Assembly (NCBI GenBank): GCA_003542385.1
Contig: DPKT01000333.1
Location: 660-6,565 of the forward strand
Origin: Desulfomicrobium sp.
GTDB taxonomy: Bacteria > Desulfobacterota > Desulfovibrionia > Desulfovibrionales > Desulfomicrobiaceae
Direction: 5' to 3'
Length of the DNA: 5,906 nt
In this document: positions 1-5,181 of the stretch, piece after piece
Position numbering within the stretch: position 1 is the first letter of the stretch
Layout of the letters: each line of letters starts with the position of its first letter
The notes under the pieces: generated by a model
What the model was told of the DNA's origin: nothing
Databases searched by the model: none
Seen by the model: only the letters and a program-made list of their open reading frames with translations
Made by a program: the position numbers and the translations under genes

Positions 1-1909
1 CCAGGGTGGAGACGATGACCTCCTTGGCCGCGATGCCGCCCAGCAGGGCGATGTTGGTGCGCCAGTCGAAGCCGGCCCAGGCCGTGACGGGCTCGATGGC
101 CTGGCCCAGGCGGCCGGCCAGGGAATGGGTCAGGGCCTCTTCCTTGAGGCGCAGCTCCAGGGCCGCGAGGGAGGCCTCGAGTTCGCCGCGGGCCGCCTCG
201 CCGGTTTCGGCCTGCAACTGCTCCCGGATGCCGGCCATTTCGGCCTCGTAGGGTGCGGCCATCTCCTGGGGCAGCCCGGGGAAGGTCATCATGGCCCATA
301 TCAGCACGGCGATGGCCAGGATGACGGTGCCGGCCTTTCTGATGTACTGCCAGCCGCGCTCCCAGGTGTGCAGCACGAGGCCCATGGCCGTGGGCATGCG
401 GTAGGGCGGCAGCTCCATGACGAAGGGGGTCGACGGGCCGCGGATGATCGTGGAGCGCATCATTTTGGCCGCCACCAGGGCCGCCGCCCAGCCGGCCAGG
501 GTGATGAGGAACATGACTCGCGCCCCGTGTTCGGGGAAGAACGCGGCCGCGAGCAGGATGAAGACCGGCACCTTGGCCCCGCAGGCCATGAAGGGCGCGG
601 TCAGGAGCGTGGCCAGCTTCTCCTTGGGGCTTCTGAGGGTGCGCGCCGCCATGACGCCCGGCACGGCGCAGCCGCCGGGGATGCCGCCGGAGATGATGAA
701 CGGCACCACGGAGCTGCCGTGCAGCCCGAAGATGCGGAAGACGCGGTCGAGCATGTAGGCCATGCGCGCCATGTAGCCCGAATCCTCCAGAAAGGTGATG
801 CCCAGGAACATGATGAGGATGAGGGGCACGAAGCCGAGCACCCCGCCCACGCCGGCGATGATGCCGTCGATGATCAGGGAGCGCGTCAGGCCCGGCGGCA
901 TCTTTCCGGCTAGTTCGGCCAGCCATGCGAAGGCGGCCTCGACCCATCCCATGGGGACCTCGCCCAGGGTGAAGGTCACGCTGAACAGGCCGTAGAGGAT
1001 GGCGAGCATGATGGCCGGTCCGGCCACCTGATGGGTCAGCACGGCGTCGATCTTGTCCGAGAGGTCGGCCCGGCCCTGCAGGTCGGGCATGACGGTCAGC
1101 ACGCCCTGACGCAGGATGGAGGAGATGTAGCCGTAGCGGTAGTCGGCGATGAGAAATTCGGGCTGGGTCTTGAGGGTCATCTCGCAGTGGCGGGCCACCT
1201 CGTCGGCCATGTCGCGCAGGCGCCGGTGCAGTTCGTAGTCGGCCTCGAAGAGCTGGCGCACGACCAGGTCGTTTTCCAGGAACTTGAGGGCCAGCCAGCG
1301 CGGCGGGTACGTGTCCGCCAGAAAGCCCGCGCCTGAGATCAGTTTCGTCATTTCCCCGAGCACCGGGTCCAGATCCGGGCCGTAGGAGATGAACAGCGGT
1401 TCCCAGGATTTCCGGGGATGCGTCAGGGCGGCCTGCAGGGCCTCGCGCACGCCCAGGCCGCTCCGGGCCACGGTGCGGACCACGGGCAGGCGCATGAGGT
1501 CGGCCAGGCGGTCCGAGTCGATGCGGATGCCCTTGGATTCCAGGGCGTCGACCATGTTCAGGGCCAGGGTCACCGGGATGCCCAGCTCCAGGAACTGCAC
1601 GGTCAGGTACAGGTTGCGCTCCAGGCTGGTGGCGTCGATGACGTTGATGATGCCCTGGGGGCGCTCCTTGACGAGAAAGTCGCGGGCCACGAGCTCTTCC
1701 TGGGAGTAGGCCGTCATGGAGTAGGTGCCGGGCAGGTCGATGACGCGGACCGTGCCCGAGGGCATGTCCACGAAGCCCTCCTTCTTCTCCACGGTGATGC
1801 CGGGATAGTTGCCGACGTGCTGCCTGGACCCCGTCAGGGCGTTGAAGAGCGTGGTCTTGCCGGCGTTGGGGTTGCCGGCCAGGGCGATGGTGGCGATGGC
1901 TTCAGTCAA
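1..1909 (-). CDS. feoB: Ferrous iron transporter FeoB, C-terminus cut by window edge
   Basis: Inner-membrane Fe(II) transporter with an N-terminal G-protein domain. I translated the whole minus-strand frame from 1909 to the left edge: 636 residues, no stop or frameshift. The G domain shows the P-loop GNPNAGKT (12-19), switch threonine in GITVE (37-41), DLPG (58-61) and NMVD (118-121). A helical linker follows to about residue 290. Hydrophobic segments start near 297 (GPAIMLAILYGLFSV) and include the gate-like stretches GGCAVPGVMAAR and APFMACGAKVPVF, whose cysteines fall at about 414 and 443. The end reads FDWRTNIALLGGIAAKEVIVSTL, typical of late FeoB; I estimate some 70-90 residues are missing. 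The start is the TTG at 1909-1907, because no ATG or GTG fits before the P-loop. A weak GGAAG lies 6 nt upstream. It overlaps feoA by 8 bases, suggesting translational coupling. Family assignment is firm; the exact start is less so. Confidence 0.96.
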   Translation of the reverse strand, partial: MTEAIATIALAGNPNAGKTTLFNALTGSRQHVGNYPGITVEKKEGFVDMPSGTVRVIDLPGTYSMTAYSQEELVARDFLVKERPQGIINVIDATSLERNLYLTVQFLELGIPVTLALNMVDALESKGIRIDSDRLADLMRLPVVRTVARSGLGVREALQAALTHPRKSWEPLFISYGPDLDPVLGEMTKLISGAGFLADTYPPRWLALKFLENDLVVRQLFEADYELHRRLRDMADEVARHCEMTLKTQPEFLIADYRYGYISSILRQGVLTVMPDLQGRADLSDKIDAVLTHQVAGPAIMLAILYGLFSVTFTLGEVPMGWVEAAFAWLAELAGKMPPGLTRSLIIDGIIAGVGGVLGFVPLILIMFLGITFLEDSGYMARMAYMLDRVFRIFGLHGSSVVPFIISGGIPGGCAVPGVMAARTLRSPKEKLATLLTAPFMACGAKVPVFILLAAAFFPEHGARVMFLITLAGWAAALVAAKMMRSTIIRGPSTPFVMELPPYRMPTAMGLVLHTWERGWQYIRKAGTVILAIAVLIWAMMTFPGLPQEMAAPYEAEMAGIREQLQAETGEAARGELEASLAALELRLKEEALTHSLAGRLGQAIEPVTAWAGFDWRTNIALLGGIAAKEVIVSTL

Positions 1910-2153
1910 GGTCGTCTTCCGGGAGTTCGACGGTGATGAAGTCCGCCTCGCTGTTGCGCAGGGTCAGCGTGAAACCCTTGAGGCGCAGGGCGACGGGGTC
2001 CTTCAGGGGGGCGCGTCCGATGACGGTGACCTCGGTCCCGGGGACGAGGCCCATGTCCCGGATTCGGCGGCCGAGTTCGCCCTGGGCGGCGACGGTCTTG
2101 ATGATGCCGCGCTGATCCACGCGCATTTGTCGCAAGTTGACGATGGTTGACAC
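1902..2153 (-). CDS. feoA: Ferrous iron transport accessory protein FeoA (GTG start)
   Basis: Small cytoplasmic SH3-like protein that partners FeoB in Fe(II) uptake. The family core is plain: LGRRIRDMGLVPGTEVTVIGRAP, then DPVALRLKGFTLTLRNSEA, a basic beta-rich fold. I place the start at the GTG at 2153-2151 (83 residues, beginning MSTIVNLRQM). A perfect AAGGAG lies 5 nt upstream of it at 2159-2164. The in-frame ATG at 2174 would give 90 residues but has no Shine-Dalgarno sequence and lies very close to the predicted transcript start. The gene ends with TGA inside the start region of feoB, so the two are read from one mRNA. Family knowledge: FeoA resembles the SH3-like C-terminal domain of DtxR, the domain that the neighbouring regulator lacks. 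Confidence 0.94.
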   Translation of the reverse strand: MSTIVNLRQMRVDQRGIIKTVAAQGELGRRIRDMGLVPGTEVTVIGRAPLKDPVALRLKGFTLTLRNSEADFITVELPEDDLD

Positions 2154-2158
2154 GGATT

Positions 2159-2164
2159 CTCCTT
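2159..2164 (-). promoter_or_regulatory. Ribosome binding site deciding the feoA start
   Basis: AAGGAG on the minus strand, 5 nt before a GTG codon (2153-2151). It lies downstream of the alternative ATG at 2174, so it can only serve the GTG. Confidence 0.8.
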
Positions 2165-2198
2165 GAAGCTGCATGGCCGACCGGATTCACGCCGGGGA

Positions 2199-2226
2199 AG
2201 AATATTTAGGACGTCTAATTTGTCAA
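2199..2226 (-). promoter_or_regulatory. Putative feoAB promoter with operator-like palindrome in the spacer
   Basis: On the minus strand a perfect -35 box TTGACA (2226-2221) is followed by 16 nt and a -10-like TATTCT (2204-2199). The spacer holds TTAG-N5-CTAA (2206-2218), an imperfect inverted repeat in an AT-rich patch that stands out from the GC-rich surroundings. A repressor bound there would cover the polymerase site. The DtxR-family protein encoded just upstream is the natural candidate. The half-site recalls the TTAGG of classical DtxR/IdeR boxes, but the full 19-base consensus is not present. Transcription would start near 2190, leaving a leader of about 40 nt before the GTG start of feoA. 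Confidence 0.6.
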
Positions 2227-2255
2227 GGGACGAGGTCGCCGGAGCGAGGCCGCAC

Positions 2256-2282
2256 GCCGAGGGCCTTTTCCGGCCGGTCGGC
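2256..2282 (-). repeat. GC-rich inverted repeat between the regulator gene and feoA
   Basis: GCCGA (2256-2260) pairs with TCGGC (2278-2282), and GGCC (2262-2265) pairs with GGCC (2272-2275). A small internal bulge separates the two stems and the loop is 6 nt. It sits about 20 bases after the stop codon of the DtxR-like gene, where a terminator would be expected. No T-run follows on the minus strand, so intrinsic termination is doubtful. It could attenuate read-through into feoA or simply be chance in GC-rich DNA. Confidence 0.3.
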
Positions 2283-2303
2283 GCCTGTCGCGCTATCCGT
2301 CCG

Positions 2304-2813
2304 TCAGGATGACTTGGAGCACTTGTCGTCCTGCCGTTCCAGACAGGAGCGGATGCATTCCGCGCAGTTGGTGCAGGTGCCCCGCTCGCTGCAGGTCCTG
2401 GTGAAGTTCTCCAGCCAGTCCTTGCCCGTGCGCGGGCAGGTCATGATGAAGCGTGCGAACCTGGTCAGGGTCTCGAGGCTCTCGTCGTCGATGTGGTGCT
2501 CCAGCTTGCAGGCCGTGTCCTCGGCCACCTCGGGGCGGATCTGCAGGAACGTGTGCAGGAAGTCGAAGAGCACCTTGTGGCGGTGCACGATGCGCGTGGC
2601 CGTGCGGAAACCCTCGGGAGTGAGCGTCACCGAACTGTAGGGCTGGTAGTTGATGAGGCCGCGCTGGGAGAGTTTCTGCAGGGCGTTGGTCACGGAGGCG
2701 CGCTGCACGCCCATGGCGTCGGCGATATCCTTGGCGCGGGCCTCGGAATGCGCTGATTCCAGGGAAAATATGACTTCGAGATAGTCTTCCAGGTTGGAGG
2801 ACATGTGGTCCAT
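2304..2813 (-). CDS. DtxR/MntR-family metal-dependent repressor with cysteine-rich tail
   Basis: Predicted cytoplasmic DNA-binding regulator of metal (probably iron) genes, 169 residues. The winged helix-turn-helix spans about 8-75 (LEDYLEVIFSL; ARAKDIADAMGV; RASVTNALQKLSQRGLI; wing ending SVTLTPEGFR). The dimerisation/metal domain follows with RHKVLFDFL (H79) and CKLEHHID (C102, E105, H106). These align by eye with the H79, C102, E105 and H106 ligands of DtxR, while D10 and E13 in the first helix resemble D8 and E11 of MntR. The protein lacks an SH3-like third domain and instead ends in a tail with C126, C141, C147, C150, C153, C157 and C165. Start ATG 2813-2811 has AGGA about 10 nt upstream; Met4 is an alternative. 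It lies directly upstream of feoAB on the same strand and is probably their repressor. Family is secure; metal specificity is not. Confidence 0.92.
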   Translation of the reverse strand: MDHMSSNLEDYLEVIFSLESAHSEARAKDIADAMGVQRASVTNALQKLSQRGLINYQPYSSVTLTPEGFRTATRIVHRHKVLFDFLHTFLQIRPEVAEDTACKLEHHIDDESLETLTRFARFIMTCPRTGKDWLENFTRTCSERGTCTNCAECIRSCLERQDDKCSKSS

Positions 2814-2835
2814 GGTGTCGTCGTCCTGTTGGCGT

Positions 2836-2890
2836 TGTGCTCGGAAAAAAGTTAGATAAGTCTATAGGCAAGATTGTGAAGTGGCAAGGG
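2836..2890 (-). promoter_or_regulatory. Candidate promoter/operator region of the DtxR-like gene
   Basis: An AT-rich stretch upstream of the regulator. It contains TTAGATAAGTCTATA (2852-2866 on the plus strand), resembling the TTAG...TCTAA element in the feoAB promoter but with a spacing one base longer. -35/-10 combinations can be drawn on the minus strand (for example TTGCCA and TATAGA, 15 nt apart), but none is convincing. Autoregulation by the encoded repressor is inferred. Confidence 0.35.
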
Positions 2891-2932
2891 GCGCGCGGGA
2901 TGTCGAAAAGCCGGTCATGCCGGTTCGGGGAG

Positions 2933-2946
2933 GAAAAGCGCTTTTC
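2933..2946. repeat. Perfect 14-base palindrome upstream of the Hpt gene
   Basis: GAAAAGCGCTTTTC is a perfect inverted repeat in the divergent intergenic region, 64 bases before the Hpt start codon. An eight-A tract follows at 2956-2963. It has the form of a dimeric regulator binding site. I cannot name the protein. I find no convincing -10/-35 pair for the Hpt gene around it. Confidence 0.45.
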
Positions 2947-2998
2947 AGGATCGGGAAAAAAAAGTACGTGACTGGCGTCGGATACACTCAGCCGCACG

Positions 2999-3003
2999 AG
3001 GAG
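2999..3003 (+). promoter_or_regulatory. Ribosome binding site of the Hpt gene
   Basis: AGGAG lies 7 nt before the GTG at 3011. This strong site supports the non-ATG start. Confidence 0.8.
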
Positions 3004-3010
3004 AGCAGAC

Positions 3011-3361
3011 GTGACGAATGCACCGCTTCTGTCCATGGAAGAGACCCTGGAACGCATGTCCGGGGACCGGGAACTGCTGGCCAGCCTGTTCCAGCTTTTC
3101 GTCAGCGACGCTCCCAGGAAGCTCGAAAAGATGGACGCATGCGCTGCGGAGCGAGACCTCTACGGCGTGGAGCGCACGGCCCATTCCCTCAAGGGCGCTT
3201 CGGCCACGGTGGGCGCGTCCCGGCTCTGCGAGATCGCTGCCGAGACCGAGCGGGCCGCCAAGGCCGGGTCCTGGGATGACGTGGATCGGCTCCGCCGGGA
3301 TCTGGACCGCGTCTGCGGCCAGACCCTGGAGGCCATGCGCGATTTCTGCGGCGGTTCCTAG
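3011..3361 (+). CDS. Stand-alone histidine phosphotransfer (Hpt) domain protein
   Basis: A 116-residue all-helical protein, essentially a single Hpt domain. The phosphorylatable histidine is H58 in AHSLKGASATVGA (57-69), the diagnostic Hpt motif. Flanking helices are amphipathic: about 9-34, then 37-50, and after the active site 70-85 and 88-112. No transmembrane, receiver or kinase domain is present, so it should relay phosphoryl groups between a hybrid sensor kinase and a response regulator in the cytoplasm. No partner kinase or receiver is encoded in this window, so its pathway is unknown. The start is GTG 3011 with AGGAG 7 nt upstream. It is the only plus-strand gene here: it diverges from the DtxR-like gene and converges on the aminopeptidase gene, sharing its stop region (CTAG). 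Confidence 0.9.
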   Translation: MTNAPLLSMEETLERMSGDRELLASLFQLFVSDAPRKLEKMDACAAERDLYGVERTAHSLKGASATVGASRLCEIAAETERAAKAGSWDDVDRLRRDLDRVCGQTLEAMRDFCGGS

Positions 3362-4569
3362 CCTGCCTGCGGCATGGCGAACATGCCGTCTTCGTAAATG
3401 ACCGTCTTCGTGCCGTCGCGCAGGAAGGCGGTCACTTTTTTGGGCTCGGTGTTGACGAGGTCCCAGTGCAGGGCCGAGTCGTTGAAGCCCAGCTCCTTTT
3501 TTCTCTCCTCGGTCAGTTCGGCCGGGTCCCCCGCATAGGTGTCCGCGTAGGAAGCGCCCACGGCCACGTGGCAGTTGCCGTGCTCGCCGCCGAAGTTCTC
3601 GTCGAAGAGGGTGTGGGCCATGAAGGCGTCGATGCGCGAGAAGCGCTTGTCCGTGAGGGAGAATTCGCCCAGTTGGCACGCGCCTGGGTCCATCTCCAGC
3701 TGGGACCGCACGAACGCTTCGCCCTGGTCGGCCCCGGCCACGCGGGCCTTGCCCCCGGAAAACTCCAAAGTCACGCCGCTGACGAGGTTGCCGCTGCGGT
3801 AGGAGGGCTGGTCCGCGTGGTAGACGCCCTCGGTCAGGCGGTGATCCGGGGACATGAAGAGCTCGAAGCTCGGGATGTTGTGGCCCGACACGCCGATCCA
3901 GCGCCGGTCGCGGCCGGGGAAGACCTTGAGGTCCGTGGAAGCGGACTGCACGTGATAGTATTCGACGTCCATGGCGTTGAGCCAGGCCTTGACGCCTTCG
4001 GCCTGGCGGAAGATGCCCTCCCAGGCCGCCACGGGGTCGGCGTCGTCGAGGTAGGCGGCGCGGACGATCTGGGCGGCGTAGTCGTCGAGGGACAGGCCGG
4101 AGTTTTCGGCCAGGGCCGAGGTGGGCATGAGGCAAAGGGTCCAGCCGAACTCGCGCATTGCCTCCCGGCGGTCCAGGATGTCGCGCAGGTATTTGCGGGC
4201 CAGGGAGAAGCTGGCGATCTTGGCCGGCGGGGTGTCCTTCAGGTGCGTGATGGAATCCGGGGCCAGGAGCGAGACGAGGCCTCCCAGGCGTTCGAAGAGT
4301 TCGCGGTCGCCGGGCACGACGAAGGACAGCTGGTCCTGTCCGGCCCCGGTGAAGAACCCCTTTTCCAGGGTGCTCGGCAGGTTCATGCGCACCACGGGGT
4401 TGAGGCCCTTCTCCAGGACCAGGGCCTGCATCTTCTCGGCCAGGGCCAGGGCCTGCAGGTCCGTGCGGATGAGGACGATGTCGCCGGGGGCGAAGGGGGT
4501 GACGCGGGCCTTCTGCATGCCCCAGAACAGGACCTTGGCGTATTTTTCGAGCTGGATGTCGCTTAGCAT
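3358..4569 (-). CDS. M29-family metallo-aminopeptidase
   Basis: Cytoplasmic aminopeptidase of the thermophilic-aminopeptidase (AmpS/AmpT, MEROPS M29) family, 403 residues, full length for the family. It removes N-terminal amino acids using a two-metal centre. Visible ligand motifs are NIPSFELFMSP (E236), LGEFSL (E302), HGNCHVAVG (H334), a following tyrosine (Y341) and SALHWD (H368, D370). The spacing matches my recollection of the AmpS ligands: 66 residues between the two glutamates, 7 from His to Tyr, 2 from His to Asp. The start ATG 4569-4567 has a strong GGAGG 6 nt before it. A longer reading frame extends to 4680 but would overlap the CYTH gene and lacks that site. It overlaps the end of the CYTH gene by 7 bases. 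Its TAG stop shares CTAG with the stop of the Hpt gene. Confidence 0.93.
   Translation of the reverse strand: MLSDIQLEKYAKVLFWGMQKARVTPFAPGDIVLIRTDLQALALAEKMQALVLEKGLNPVVRMNLPSTLEKGFFTGAGQDQLSFVVPGDRELFERLGGLVSLLAPDSITHLKDTPPAKIASFSLARKYLRDILDRREAMREFGWTLCLMPTSALAENSGLSLDDYAAQIVRAAYLDDADPVAAWEGIFRQAEGVKAWLNAMDVEYYHVQSASTDLKVFPGRDRRWIGVSGHNIPSFELFMSPDHRLTEGVYHADQPSYRSGNLVSGVTLEFSGGKARVAGADQGEAFVRSQLEMDPGACQLGEFSLTDKRFSRIDAFMAHTLFDENFGGEHGNCHVAVGASYADTYAGDPAELTEERKKELGFNDSALHWDLVNTEPKKVTAFLRDGTKTVIYEDGMFAMPQAG
3369..3389. terminator. Possible hairpin terminator after the Hpt gene
   Basis: CGGCATG (3370-3376), loop GCGAA, CATGCCG (3382-3388): a perfect 7-bp stem, extendable by one G-T pair. It begins 8-9 bases after the Hpt stop codon and is followed on the plus strand by TCTTCGT, a poor T-tract. 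It lies inside the last codons of the aminopeptidase gene, encoding MFAMP. The position fits a terminator; the weak tail leaves this tentative. Confidence 0.35.
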
Positions 4570-5177
4570 GTATCTCCTCCGGTCCGGGCCTCGCAGCCCA
4601 GCAGGGTGTTCAGACGTTCTCGTTCGGCCGGTTCGAAGACGAAGCTCCCGGCGGGGGGGAGCCCCTGCGCCAGTCGCCAATCGCGGTGCAGCCTGTGGTA
4701 GCTGACGGCCAGGGCCGCATCCATGTCCAGGCCCAGGCGCCCGGCCAGTTCCGGGATGGCCTCAGGCGCCCCTTCGATCTCCGCGAAGTGGCCGAAGGGC
4801 AGGATGTCCAGGCACACGGCGGTGCCGGCCACATCCCAAACGGCGCGGAATTTTTCGTACGTGAAGCTCGCGGCGTAGCCCAGGCCGCGCAGGATGAGGT
4901 CCATGCTTCCGGCATCGTCGACCCGGCATTCCCGCTCCAGGCGGCTCTTGACCCCTGGCGCGTCCGGGCCGGCAGCGGGCTCCTTGAAGGTCAGGGTCGT
5001 GACCAGCGCGCGCCGAAGGCGCAGGAGGCGTCCCGTGCATGCAAGTTCCCCTCCGCGGTCGTAGACCGTGTTGGACTCGAAGTGCCAGGGCGTGCGCAGG
5101 CTGCCGAGGGCGCGGAGCCGTTCTTCGAGGCCCTGGCAGCCGGTCAGGCGGAATTTGGCTTCGTGCTCGATGGTCAT
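4563..5177 (-). CDS. CYTH-domain protein (class IV adenylate cyclase / triphosphatase-like)
   Basis: A 204-residue member of the CYTH (CyaB-ThTPase) superfamily, which act on triphosphate substrates inside a beta tunnel with divalent metal. The signature EHEAKF (E4, E6, K8) lies at the N-terminus. Then come NTVYD (36-40), basic LLRLRR (51-56), TFKEP with K65, RLERE (79-83), YEKFR (107-111), LDILPFG (123-129) and EIEG (133-136). These are the alternating acidic and basic strands expected of the fold. Whether it makes cAMP or hydrolyses thiamine triphosphate, inorganic triphosphate or another compound cannot be decided from sequence. The ATG at 5177 puts EHEAKF at the start, as is usual, and lies 4 bases after the uppP stop. 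An ATG at 5213 would add 12 unconserved residues overlapping uppP. The residues after about 165 form a less typical C-terminal extension. Confidence 0.85.
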   Translation of the reverse strand: MTIEHEAKFRLTGCQGLEERLRALGSLRTPWHFESNTVYDRGGELACTGRLLRLRRALVTTLTFKEPAAGPDAPGVKSRLERECRVDDAGSMDLILRGLGYAASFTYEKFRAVWDVAGTAVCLDILPFGHFAEIEGAPEAIPELAGRLGLDMDAALAVSYHRLHRDWRLAQGLPPAGSFVFEPAERERLNTLLGCEARTGGDTC

Positions 5178-5181
5178 GGCC

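Noticed and set aside
125..913. 262-residue plus-strand open frame opposite feoB
   Set aside because: His/Gly/Asp/Arg-rich composition typical of the complementary frame of a GC-rich membrane protein gene; FeoB on the other strand is certain.
1031..1936. Plus-strand open frames opposite the FeoB G domain
   Set aside because: They overlap one another and are antisense to conserved G-protein motifs.
2180..2240. Fur box upstream of feoA
   Set aside because: I looked for a GATAATGATAATCATTATC-like sequence and found none; the palindrome present has a different half-site.
2960..2988. Sigma-70 or sigma-54 promoter for the Hpt gene
   Set aside because: TACACT (2983-2988) has no -35 partner at 16-18 nt, and no TGGC-N8-TGC type element is present.
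2293..3057. 254-residue minus-strand frame overlapping the regulator
   Set aside because: It runs out of frame with the DtxR-like gene and its sequence shows no domain.
2945..4135. 396-residue minus-strand open frame
   Set aside because: It is a shadow of the M29 aminopeptidase and Hpt genes. Its product is dominated by Arg, Gly and Pro with no recognisable domain, as expected from out-of-frame GC-rich DNA.
3466..4566. 366-residue plus-strand open frame opposite the aminopeptidase
   Set aside because: Low-complexity Gly/Val/Ala/Glu composition, no ribosome site, and wholly antisense to a well-supported gene.
4570..4680. N-terminal extension of the aminopeptidase to 440 residues
   Set aside because: The added residues are Arg/Gly/Pro-rich, overlap the CYTH gene and lack a ribosome site. 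The ATG at 4569 has a strong GGAGG.
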